Positions 8,525 to 15,104 of a DNA stretch of 24,354 nt are shown piece by piece. The stretch spans positions 1-24,354 of the forward strand of contig JACQRQ010000203.1 of assembly GCA_016206405.1 (NCBI GenBank), read 5' to 3'. A model generated the notes under the pieces. The model was not told where the DNA came from and ran no database searches. It saw nothing but the letters and a program-made list of their open reading frames with translations. The position numbers and the translations under genes are program-made. Source of the DNA: Elusimicrobiota bacterium. GTDB taxonomy: Bacteria > Elusimicrobiota > Elusimicrobia > O2-12-FULL-59-9. Position 1 is the first letter of the stretch; each line of letters starts with the position of its first letter.

Positions 8525-9799
8525 ATGCGCCGGCTCCTCCTGCTGATTCCGACCGCCTCCTACCGCGCGGCCGCTTTCATGGACGCCGCGCGCCGCCTGG
8601 GCGTCGAGGTCGTCGTGGGAACCGACCAGCGGCAGAGTCTTGAGTTTCGATCCGGAGGACGGCTCCTGACCCTGGATTTCAAAAATCAGGCCTCGGGCGC
8701 GCGGCAAATCGCCCGGCACGCCCTCAAAAATCCTTTGGCGGCGGTGGTCGGCGTCGATGAAGAATCCCTTCTTTTGGCCGCGGCGGCTTCCAAGGCGCTT
8801 TCCCTGCCGCATAACGCCGCCGCCGCCATCCGCGCGGCGCGCGACAAAGCCCTCATGCGCGGCCTGCTCAAAAAAGCCGGCGTCCCATCGCCGGATTTCA
8901 AGGTTTTTTCCGCGGCCGGCGCGCCCGAGCGCTTCGCCGGGAGCGTCCGCTATCCTTGCGTGCTCAAGCCGGCCTGCCTGTCGGCCAGCCAAGGCGTCAT
9001 CCGGGCCGACGACGCCGGCCAATTCATCTCCGCTTTCAAACGTATCGGGAAAATACTTCAAGGAATGAGTCCCGACTCTAAGGAAAGTCAAAATTTTGGG
9101 CGGATTTTGGCGGAAAATTTTATTCCCGGAAAAGAAGCGGCCTTGGAAGGCCTTCTGACGGGGGGGAAACTCCGGGTTCTGGCCCTTTTCGACAAGCCCG
9201 ATCCCCTCGACGGCCCGTTCTTTGAGGAAACCATCTACGTCACCCCCTCCCGGTTGCCGGCGGCCGCGCAAAAACAAATCGCGCGGCGCGCTCAGGAGGC
9301 CGTCCGGGCTCTGGGCCTGAGGGAAGGGCCGGTGCACGCCGAGCTCAGAATCTCCAAAAGCGGTCCCCAAATCATTGAAGTCGCGGCGCGCTCGATCGGG
9401 GGGCTTTGCTCCAGGGCGCTGCGCTTTAAAACCGGGATGTCCCTGGAAGAGTTGATTCTACGCCACGCTCTGCGCTCGCCCGTGGACTCCGCGCAAAGGG
9501 AAACTCCCGCTTCCGGCGTGATGATGATCCCCATCCCCCGAACCGGTATTCTTAGGGAGGTGCGGGGACGCCGGAAGGCATTGAAGGTGCCCGGCATCGA
9601 AGAAATTTCAATTATGATCCCGCCGGGGCATGCGGTGACGGCCCTGCCCGAAGGCGGCCGCTATCTGGGATTTATCTTCGCCAGGGCCAAGCGTCCGCGG
9701 GAGGCGGAGGCGGCGCTGCGCAAGGCGCATGGACGTCTTCGCTTTGAAATCAGCCCTCCGGAAGGCGCGCCTTTAGCGGAACCACATCCGGTCCGATGA
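8525..9799 (+). CDS. ATP-grasp family ligase of unknown substrate
   Basis: A 424-residue cytoplasmic enzyme of the ATP-grasp fold, expected to activate a carboxylate as acyl phosphate and join it to an amine or other nucleophile. Seen: N-terminal Rossmann-like segment (RRLLLLIPTASYRAAAFMDAARRLGVEVVV), ALMRGLLKKAGVPSP before the ATP-binding lobe, YPCVLKPACLSASQGV with the ATP lysine, ILAENFIPGKEAALEG, and the metal-binding EVAARSIGG region. A C-terminal domain follows (PGHAVTALPEGGRYLGFIFARA). The frame stays open further upstream into nfu, but the fold starts at ATG 8525; the upstream part is the nfu gene in another frame. The 25-nt gap to nfu suggests one operon. No strong SD. The 3' end overlaps the convergent DUF502 gene by 50 nt. 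Substrate cannot be assigned. Confidence 0.85.
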   Translation: MRRLLLLIPTASYRAAAFMDAARRLGVEVVVGTDQRQSLEFRSGGRLLTLDFKNQASGARQIARHALKNPLAAVVGVDEESLLLAAAASKALSLPHNAAAAIRAARDKALMRGLLKKAGVPSPDFKVFSAAGAPERFAGSVRYPCVLKPACLSASQGVIRADDAGQFISAFKRIGKILQGMSPDSKESQNFGRILAENFIPGKEAALEGLLTGGKLRVLALFDKPDPLDGPFFEETIYVTPSRLPAAAQKQIARRAQEAVRALGLREGPVHAELRISKSGPQIIEVAARSIGGLCSRALRFKTGMSLEELILRHALRSPVDSAQRETPASGVMMIPIPRTGILREVRGRRKALKVPGIEEISIMIPPGHAVTALPEGGRYLGFIFARAKRPREAEAALRKAHGRLRFEISPPEGAPLAEPHPVR

Positions 9800-10397
9800 G
9801 CCCCACCGAAATAATCATTTCCATCGCCGCGTCGACGTCCATATCCGCGAACTGAATTTTGGACTGCGGAACGAAAAGCAGAAATCCGCTCGTGGGATTG
9901 GGGGCCGTCGGCACCAGCACCAGTTCATGCGGCGTGCCGGCGACCAAGACCGGGGCCTCGCGGGTCAAAAAACCCACGGTGTACTGCCCGGGCAGGGGGA
10001 ATTCCACCAAGGCGACGCGCTCGAATTTTTTCTTGGGAGCCACAAACAGGTTCGTCAACCGCCGCAATGTCAGGTGGATGCTTCGAACCAGAGGGACGCG
10101 CGCCAGAAGCGAGTCTATCGTCTCCCAGTGGCCGTGGCCGATGATCTCCAACGTCAAAAAGCCGGTCATCCAAACGATCCCGCACACCAACGTCGCGCAA
10201 ACGAAGAGCCAGACGCTTTCCGGAACGGGGCCTTGAAAAACGCCGCGAAGCATGGGTCTTAGGGCCGGGAAAAGCATATTGCCGGTTATCTTGACCAACA
10301 GCCACAGAATGTAGACCGTCAGCCACAAGGGCAAAATGACCGAAATGCCGGTGATAAAATACCGCTTGGTCTGGGACGCTTTGGATTTGAACCCCAT
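9750..10397 (-). CDS. DUF502 family membrane protein (copy 1)
   Basis: About 215 residues with two N-terminal membrane segments (YFITGISVILPLWLTVYILW and a second near residues 62-90) and a soluble C-terminal domain beginning near VPLVRSIHLTLRRLTNLF. It belongs to the DUF502 family, whose function is not established. The tail (PTAPNPTSGFLLFVPQSKIQFADMD, then AMEMIISVGLIGP) is the conserved family end. Two ATGs compete: 10403 and 10397. AGGA is 7 nt before the second, so 10397 is preferred. A paralogue lies at 14374-14997. It runs convergently into the ATP-grasp gene with a 50-nt overlap of coding ends and is divergent from the secreted metallopeptidase. Confidence 0.88.
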   Translation of the reverse strand: MGFKSKASQTKRYFITGISVILPLWLTVYILWLLVKITGNMLFPALRPMLRGVFQGPVPESVWLFVCATLVCGIVWMTGFLTLEIIGHGHWETIDSLLARVPLVRSIHLTLRRLTNLFVAPKKKFERVALVEFPLPGQYTVGFLTREAPVLVAGTPHELVLVPTAPNPTSGFLLFVPQSKIQFADMDVDAAMEMIISVGLIGPDVVPLKARLPEG

Positions 10398-10481
10398 GGC
10401 CATATCCTAATATATGCTCCGGAAAACTGCAAACGGCGCGGCAAAAATGCCGCCCCAAATTCCCAAAAGGCCCAGACGGCT

Positions 10482-10498
10482 TAGGACCATGGGCCCAG
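10482..10498 (+). other. TAGGAC...CCCAG element, copy A
   Basis: TAGGACCATGGGCCCAG lies 84 nt upstream of the metallopeptidase start. It matches 13 of 17 positions of the element at 12604-12620 upstream of the next secreted protein. The surrounding 178-nt gap (10404-10581) also holds TGGGCC/GGCCCA inverted repeats (10490-10495 with 10509-10514) and must contain both divergent promoters. Confidence 0.35.
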
Positions 10499-10581
10499 AA
10501 TTTTCCTAGGCCCAACGCCGGGACTTTTTTGCCCCATGGACTCATGCCGTTTTTTAGGCAACTTAATATCATACTGGGGCT

Positions 10582-12435
10582 ATGAGAAAAACAAAATCAA
10601 CCGCCGTGCCCGTTCTCGTACTCGCCCTGTTTTCGCTGGTCCTGACCAACCCCGCCCCGTCGCGGGCGCTTGTCCCTACGCAATCCAGGTTGCCGCGTCG
10701 AACATCGCGGACGCCGAAGACTATTCCCCACCTTTCGATACTCCAGCGCACGCCCTTCCTCTTAGAGTTTCCCCAAGCCGAAATTCCCAACGACCAGAAC
10801 GTTCAAAACGCCCTGATACGCTGGTTGAAAGAAAACGCCGCCCGCATCGGCAACATCAAGCCGCAGAACCTGAAGGTCGTCTACGTTCATAAGGTGGCGG
10901 GCAAAAGCGGCATCTCGGACATGTTCTACGCTTATTTCAAGCAAGAAATGCGCGGCAGCGTCGTTGAGGAAAGCCACCTGAATTTCAGCATCCAGATCAT
11001 CAACGACAAGCCCGTCGTCACCTCGGTGGCCGGGGACTTGTTTCCCGACTTATCCCTGCCTTCGGAAAAAGAGCTTGCCCAAGAGGACATTGAGAGCAAA
11101 GCCATGGCGGCTCAAATAGAGGCCGTCAAAACATTGGGCGAGGAACCCGGGGCCGACAACGGGCAATCCCGGCCGATGGGGCGTTCCGTGCGCTATTTGG
11201 GTGACCCTCAGCGCAATATCGAGAGCAAGTTCCGGGTCGTGGAGGAAATCTACTTTCCGGACCACGACATTCTGGTGGCCGTGGACGTCAACACCGGCGA
11301 GCAATTTCCCAGCCAGGACCGGGCGCACGCCCAGGAGGCGACGGAACCCTCCGGCAACGTTTCAGGCTGGGTCAATGCGGCTGAGGATTCGGGAAAAGAC
11401 GAGGACGTCAAGCATCTGGTTAAAAAACCCCTTAAAGATCTGCTCGTAAAAACGGGGCTTAAGGATTTCGCGGCAGCCGCGGGCGTCGCGACGGACGAAA
11501 ACGGGGATTTCCAAACCGGTTCCGACAAAGCGGCGCCCGTGGAAGCGGGCCTGCAAGGGAAGTACGGCGAGGTCAAAAATTCCAACGGCGAAAATCTAAA
11601 ATTTACCGGCAAAACAGAGCCCGGCAAGGTGCTTAAAATAGAGTTCAACTCCGCCGAGGCCCAGGAAATCCCGACCGCTCAAACCAACGGCTATTATCAC
11701 GCTCAAAACGTCTTGGATTACGTCGTCTCCCAAGGCGTTCCCAAGGAGCCGCTCGTCAAGAAGCCCCTGACGATCAACGTCAACGAACCCGGCAGCGGCA
11801 ACGCCTGGTATTCCCGTTGGGACCACAGCATCAACTTCCTCATGTCCGACGAGCAGTTCAACAACACCGCCCTTCCGGACGTCATCGATCACGAGTTCGG
11901 GCACAACGTCGACGACAGCTTTGGAGGAATCCGCAACGGCGGCTTGAGCGAGGCCTGGGGAGACATCCTGGCGATGTTCATCACCCGCCAGCCCGTGATC
12001 GGCAAATTCTTCTTTAAGGCCAACAAGAACGGCATCCGCAACGGGACCAACACCTACAAATACAAGGAAAACGACGAGGTCCACAAGCAGGGAGAAGCCT
12101 TCATGGGCTTCGCCTGGAAGTTGTTCGTGAACCTCATTAAGCCGCTTGGCGCCGAGCAGGCCCTCGCCAAAACGGCGGCCCTGGTCATTCCCGTGATCGT
12201 CAGCAACGCCAAAGACATACCGGCGGCCATCGACCAGGTTATCCTGCGGGCGCGCCAACCTGACGGCAGTTTCCAGTTTTTGGATCAAATTCTGGCCGCG
12301 GCCAAGGTTCACGGCATTCGCCCGGTGGTCCCGGAAGTCGTCGCCTTGATTCCGGCCGCAAGCATATCGCAGAGAATAGCCGCCTGGCTCTCCGACTGGC
12401 TGAAACCCTGGTTCGGCAAGTTCTTTTCCGCCTAA
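10582..12435 (+). CDS. Secreted gluzincin metallopeptidase (M4/M36-like) with propeptide
   Basis: A 617-residue secreted zinc protease. A signal peptide covers about residues 1-29 (MRKTKST then VLVLALFSLVL, cut likely after PSRA). A long propeptide follows, with FTP/PepSY-like character at about 70-185 (NLKVVYVHKVAGKSGISDMFYAYF, HLNFSIQIINDKPVVTSVAG). The catalytic motif HEFGH is near 436-440 and the third zinc ligand is probably the Glu of GGLSEAWGDI near 457. The later block VHKQGEAFMGFAWKLF recalls M36 fungalysins (VHxxGExW), so M36-like is at least as likely as M4. ATG 10582 has no convincing SD. A perfect hairpin follows the stop. Probably a nutrient-acquisition protease, together with the subtilisin downstream; inferred. 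Confidence 0.88.
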   Translation: MRKTKSTAVPVLVLALFSLVLTNPAPSRALVPTQSRLPRRTSRTPKTIPHLSILQRTPFLLEFPQAEIPNDQNVQNALIRWLKENAARIGNIKPQNLKVVYVHKVAGKSGISDMFYAYFKQEMRGSVVEESHLNFSIQIINDKPVVTSVAGDLFPDLSLPSEKELAQEDIESKAMAAQIEAVKTLGEEPGADNGQSRPMGRSVRYLGDPQRNIESKFRVVEEIYFPDHDILVAVDVNTGEQFPSQDRAHAQEATEPSGNVSGWVNAAEDSGKDEDVKHLVKKPLKDLLVKTGLKDFAAAAGVATDENGDFQTGSDKAAPVEAGLQGKYGEVKNSNGENLKFTGKTEPGKVLKIEFNSAEAQEIPTAQTNGYYHAQNVLDYVVSQGVPKEPLVKKPLTINVNEPGSGNAWYSRWDHSINFLMSDEQFNNTALPDVIDHEFGHNVDDSFGGIRNGGLSEAWGDILAMFITRQPVIGKFFFKANKNGIRNGTNTYKYKENDEVHKQGEAFMGFAWKLFVNLIKPLGAEQALAKTAALVIPVIVSNAKDIPAAIDQVILRARQPDGSFQFLDQILAAAKVHGIRPVVPEVVALIPAASISQRIAAWLSDWLKPWFGKFFSA

Positions 12436-12457
12436 CCCGCCGCATCCATCTGAAAGG

Positions 12458-12490
12458 GAACGGCCGCCGTCTATAAGACGGCGGCCGTTC
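12458..12490 (+). terminator. Perfect 15-bp hairpin after the metallopeptidase gene (no U-tract)
   Basis: Arms GAACGGCCGCCGTCT (12458-12472) and AGACGGCGGCCGTTC (12476-12490) pair perfectly around a 3-nt ATA. It starts 22 nt after the stop. There is no following T-run, so it may be a processing/stability element or a terminator of a non-canonical kind. Confidence 0.55.
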
Positions 12491-12504
12491 TGCTTCCGCC
12501 GTAT

Positions 12505-12570
12505 CACTCTACCACTTTACGACTCTATCACTTGCCCTCCCCGTCCCCCTCTATCACTCTACCACTTGCA
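12505..12570. repeat. Octamer tandem repeat array 2
   Basis: Units CACTCTAC, CACTTTAC, GACTCTAT, CACTTGCC (12505-12536), a degenerate C-rich spacer, then CACTCTAC and CACTTGCA (12555-12570). The same unit and orientation as array 1 and the right half of array 3. Confidence 0.8.
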
Positions 12571-12587
12571 ACTTTCCCCTCTAATTA

Positions 12588-12596
12588 TGGTACCAT
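12588..12596 (+). promoter_or_regulatory. Possible extended -10 promoter of the unknown secreted protein
   Basis: TGGTACCAT: TGn followed by TACCAT (12591-12596). A TTGCAA upstream is 19 nt away, longer than ideal. The predicted transcription start near 12603 coincides with the start of the structured leader. Confidence 0.4.
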
Positions 12597-12602
12597 GACC
12601 TC

Positions 12603-12669
12603 CTAGGACTTTAGACCCAGGGGCCGCATAGGCCCCTTGGTCGCCATCAACCAAAGTTGATTACGGAGG
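12603..12669 (+). promoter_or_regulatory. Structured leader upstream of the unknown secreted protein
   Basis: The leader starts with TAGGACTTTAGACCCAG (12604-12620, copy B of the element), then a GC-rich hairpin (CCAGGGGCC near 12617-12625 pairing with GGCCCCTTGG at 12631-12640), then a hairpin ATCAAC (12646-12651) with GTTGAT (12656-12661) closing 3 nt before the SD GGAGG (12665-12669). Such packing against the SD is compatible with cis-regulation of translation. It matches no riboswitch class that I recognise. Confidence 0.45.
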
Positions 12670-12680
12670 AAAGCCCAAGT

Positions 12681-13709
12681 ATGAATCCTAAGATGAAAAA
12701 AACGCTCGGCATGCTCGCCCTGGCGGCCGTCGCCTTCGCCGGAGTCTTGGCGTTGCCGGCGCGCAGCGACGACTTCGACAATGGTTTGGACATCAAAAAT
12801 TTCGTCCAGGCCGCCGTCAAAAAAGCAGGCAAAGTTTTAGTTCGTCCGCAGTCCGCGGCCGCGCAGCCCCCGCAGACGGACGCCGCCGGCCAAGACGCGG
12901 AAAAACGGCCGCTGCGGCGGCTGACTGCTCCGAGATCCGGAAAAGTCTCGCTTAATTCCGTGCAGCAGTACCGCTATAGCCGGGACTGCGTGACCTTCAC
13001 CTTCCTTCCGGAAGACACCCGCTCCGAGGCCGTTTGGCTCCGCTCCGAGGAATGGGCCGAGCAATGCGATTACGATCCCAACCGGGGCCGCTATTGCCGC
13101 GAAGTGCCGCGCTTCACTTACCGCGAAAAAGTGCAAATCTTCATCGACGACAGAAAGACTCCCCTGCCTTGGGAGGAGGAAAGCTTCCGCGTCTGCCTGG
13201 AGGGTCCCTGGGTCGACCTCTATGAGGAAGACGCCGCTTTCGAATACAGCCTCAATCGCGGCAACAGCCGCAACGGCATATTCCATATCGCGCCCGGCAA
13301 AAAAGTCGCCATGGCGCCCGACTTCAACGGCCTGAAACTGGAATACTTCGGCATGGACGACGACAAGAAAAACTTCAAAATGGTCTTCCATGACAAATGG
13401 GCGCACACCTACGATGAGGCCGGGGACGCGACCGAGATATGGCTCGACCTGCGCCACGTGCTCAGCGGGCGCTCCGACCCCACCGTGTTTGAGACGCGCG
13501 TGCGGCTTTCCACCAAAGACCGCTTTGAGATTCGATTTTCCGAACTGCCGGTCGAATTCAAAGAGGCCTTAAAGCCTGGGGACAAATACCATGTGGATTG
13601 GTCCTTCAAGCGCTTGGGCAAGCTTTCCAGCGACAAAGAGCAAAAACATCCGTCCAAAGATCCGGAAAAAGACGACGTCGTCTTCCTGCCCGCAGGTCCG
13701 GCTCTATAA
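12681..13709 (+). CDS. Secreted protein of unknown family
   Basis: A 342-residue protein with a clear signal peptide (MNPKMKKTLGMLALAAVAFAG...), cut likely before DDFDNG. A basic/Pro-Ala-rich linker (about 45-85) leads to a Cys-containing segment (about 95-185: YSRDCVTFTF, EEWAEQCDYD, RYCREVP, FRVCLEG) and a beta-rich C-terminal part ending in a Lys/Asp-rich charged tail. I do not recognise the family. The start ATG 12681 has GGAGG 11 nt upstream; the frame is open further upstream but those residues are not signal-like. Spaced cysteines suggest disulfides after export. It sits between two secreted proteases, so a role in the envelope or in protease handling is possible but unproven. Confidence 0.8.
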   Translation: MNPKMKKTLGMLALAAVAFAGVLALPARSDDFDNGLDIKNFVQAAVKKAGKVLVRPQSAAAQPPQTDAAGQDAEKRPLRRLTAPRSGKVSLNSVQQYRYSRDCVTFTFLPEDTRSEAVWLRSEEWAEQCDYDPNRGRYCREVPRFTYREKVQIFIDDRKTPLPWEEESFRVCLEGPWVDLYEEDAAFEYSLNRGNSRNGIFHIAPGKKVAMAPDFNGLKLEYFGMDDDKKNFKMVFHDKWAHTYDEAGDATEIWLDLRHVLSGRSDPTVFETRVRLSTKDRFEIRFSELPVEFKEALKPGDKYHVDWSFKRLGKLSSDKEQKHPSKDPEKDDVVFLPAGPAL

Positions 13710-13723
13710 ATTCGATTCCCAAA

Positions 13724-13759
13724 GACAGCCCCGCGCCAAACTCTTGGCGCGGGGCTGTC
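13724..13759 (+). terminator. Perfect 16-bp hairpin after the unknown secreted protein gene (no U-tract)
   Basis: GACAGCCCCGCGCCAA (13724-13739) pairs perfectly with TTGGCGCGGGGCTGTC (13744-13759) across ACTC. It begins 14 nt after the stop; the following bases CGCTTTACG are not a U-tract. Confidence 0.6.
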
Positions 13760-13801
13760 CGCTTTACGCCCGGCGCAAAAACCCGGAAAAGGAGCGCGGC
13801 G

Positions 13802-14194
13802 ATGACGCAAAACGATCAAACCACGACGCTGGCCAAACTGAAAAAAACGGTCGGCCGATTCATCACCGAAAGGCAATGGGACCAATTCCATTCGCCCAAG
13901 AACCTCAGCATGTCCATCGCCATCGAGGCGGCCGAGCTGATGGAAAAATTCCAATGGGTGCCGGAAAAAGAGTCGCGATCCCTCTACGCCGGAGGCCGGG
14001 AAAGAACGGAGCTTGAGCATGAGGTGGCCGACATCGCCATTTTTCTGCTGAGCATCTCCAACGCCCTGCGCATCGATCTCACCCGCGCCGTCAAAGCCAA
14101 GCTCCGCCACAACGCCGAAAAGTACCCCGTGGATCTCGTCAAAGGCAAGTACCACAAATACACCTACTATCAAAAAAACAAGCGTTCTCAATAA
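13802..14194 (+). CDS. MazG-like nucleotide pyrophosphohydrolase
   Basis: A 130-residue all-alpha NTP pyrophosphohydrolase of the MazG-like/RS21-C6 (dCTPase-like) type, which hydrolyses (d)NTPs to monophosphate and PPi to clean the nucleotide pool. Seen: ERQWDQFHSPKNLSMSIAIEAAELMEKFQW with the metal-binding ExxE helix, then ELEHEVADIAIFLLSISNALRIDL with the ExxD helix, and the conserved end KLRHNAEKYPV. A longer in-frame ORF starts inside the preceding gene, but AAAAGGAG (13787-13794) 7 nt before ATG 13802 fixes the start. It follows the hairpin at 13724-13759 and is followed by octamer array 3. It has no toxin partner, so a MazEF reading is not supported. Confidence 0.9.
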   Translation: MTQNDQTTTLAKLKKTVGRFITERQWDQFHSPKNLSMSIAIEAAELMEKFQWVPEKESRSLYAGGRERTELEHEVADIAIFLLSISNALRIDLTRAVKAKLRHNAEKYPVDLVKGKYHKYTYYQKNKRSQ

Positions 14195-14215
14195 TCTACC
14201 AGCCTAAGGACAGTG

Positions 14216-14316
14216 ATAGAGTGGTAGAGTGGTAAAGTGCGAACGGACTCCGCGGCTTGGCGGGCGCTCTGCCACTGTGCTGTTCACTCTACCACTTTAT
14301 CACTCTACCACTTTAC
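14216..14316. repeat. Octamer array 3 in head-to-head (inverted) form
   Basis: Left half ATAGAGTG, GTAGAGTG, GTAAAGTG (14216-14239) is the reverse complement of the unit; the right half CACTCTAC, CACTTTAT, CACTCTAC, CACTTTAC (14285-14316) is in the array 1/2 orientation. The 45-nt centre is GC-rich. A transcript could fold into a long hairpin, the C/T differences being partly tolerated as G-U pairs. Confidence 0.8.
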
Positions 14317-14330
14317 ACCTACCTTTATAT

Positions 14331-14359
14331 TTGTGCCTCTGGACGGTTTTATATAAAAT
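14331..14359 (+). promoter_or_regulatory. Possible promoter of DUF502 copy 2
   Basis: TTGTGC (14331-14336), a 17-nt spacer and TAAAAT (14354-14359), ending 14 nt before the start codon. The leader would be only a few nucleotides long. Confidence 0.4.
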
Positions 14360-14373
14360 GAGGCCGGCTCCCG

Positions 14374-14997
14374 ATGAACTCCAAGCTCAAGCAGTACTTT
14401 ATCACCGGACTGCTCACTTTGGTCCCCATCGTCCTGACTTTTTTGGTGGTGGCCTGGACTCTCATCTTTTTGGATTCCAGCCTGTCTCCGGCTTTCGATG
14501 TCGCCTTCGGCCGGCATATTCCTGGCGTCGGAATCGCCGCCTCTTTGGTCGTCATCCTCGCCGCCGGCGCTTTTGCGTCCAACCTTTTGGGGCAGTACCT
14601 GCTGGAGGCGGTCGACAAATTTCTCCTCCTGGTTCCCGGTTTTAAATGGGTTTACTCGACCATCAAGCAAGTGGTGACGGTTTTCGCGCCCGAGAATCAT
14701 GCCAGTTTCAAGCAGGTGGTTCTGGTCGAGTATCCCCGCGCCGGGGTGAAAAGCCTCGGATTTGTCACCGGTGAAATCAATTTCGATTGGAGCGGCGGCA
14801 AGCGCGGCGAGTGGGTTTCGGTCTACATCCCGACCAACCACTTTGTTTTCGGCGATTACGCCTTTTTCCGAAGACAAGACCTGCTTTTCACCGGCATGAG
14901 CGTTCCGGAAGGCATCCAATGCGTACTGTCGGCCGGCGCCGCATTTCCCCCTGAAAAAAAGCGCTCCCCGTCCGCTGGCTGGCCGAAAGACCTATAG
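14374..14997 (+). CDS. DUF502 family membrane protein (copy 2)
   Basis: A 207-residue member of the DUF502 family (function not established). Two membrane segments are visible, YFITGLLTLVPIVLTFLVVAW (about 8-30) and VGIAASLVVILAAGAFAS (about 50-68), then LVPGFKWVYSTIKQVVTVF and a soluble tail with VVLVEYPRAGVKSLGFVTG and VYIPTNHF. It shares the YFITG start and domain order with the copy at 9750-10397, but overall similarity looks moderate, so these are old paralogues. GAGG (14360-14363) is 10 nt before ATG 14374. The last codons and stop lie in the left arm of a perfect hairpin. No obvious functional link to the protease genes around it. Confidence 0.88.
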   Translation: MNSKLKQYFITGLLTLVPIVLTFLVVAWTLIFLDSSLSPAFDVAFGRHIPGVGIAASLVVILAAGAFASNLLGQYLLEAVDKFLLLVPGFKWVYSTIKQVVTVFAPENHASFKQVVLVEYPRAGVKSLGFVTGEINFDWSGGKRGEWVSVYIPTNHFVFGDYAFFRRQDLLFTGMSVPEGIQCVLSAGAAFPPEKKRSPSAGWPKDL

Positions 14998-15017
14998 CCG
15001 CCATAGGTCTTTCGGCC
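14981..15017 (+). terminator. Perfect 15-bp hairpin overlapping the end of DUF502 copy 2
   Basis: GGCCGAAAGACCTAT (14981-14995) pairs with ATAGGTCTTTCGGCC (15003-15017) around a 7-nt loop. The stop codon TAG (14995-14997) is at the top of the stem. No U-tract follows; instead a TATAAATATG stretch leads directly into a promoter. Confidence 0.55.
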
Positions 15018-15025
15018 TATAAATA

Positions 15026-15034
15026 TGCTATAGT
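15026..15034 (+). promoter_or_regulatory. Extended -10 promoter of the subtilisin gene
   Basis: TGCTATAGT: TGn plus TATAGT (15029-15034), without an evident -35. The leader to the start codon is about 65 nt. Confidence 0.5.
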
Positions 15035-15104
15035 AACGATGCTCCCGGAAACATCCTGCAATGACAACCCGGCGGGGGCGGACGCCATAAAAACAGGAGG
15101 AAAG

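Noticed and set aside
8504..9370. Long minus-strand open frame (288 residues) opposite the ATP-grasp gene
   Set aside because: Antisense shadow with no recognisable motifs; the plus-strand frame has ATP-grasp motifs.
8525..9799. ATP-grasp ligase as cyanophycin synthetase linked to the ABC-DUF1854 pair
   Set aside because: It is about 420 residues and lacks the Mur-ligase domain of CphA, and it lies 8 kb from the pair.
11596..12507. Long minus-strand open frame (303 residues) opposite the metallopeptidase
   Set aside because: Antisense shadow; the plus strand has a signal peptide and the HEFGH motif.
13802..14194. MazG-like gene as part of a toxin-antitoxin pair
   Set aside because: No toxin or antitoxin gene is adjacent; the helix motifs fit a house-cleaning pyrophosphohydrolase.
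14216..14316. CRISPR array reading of the octamer repeats
   Set aside because: Units are 8 bp without spacers of constant length, and no cas gene is present.
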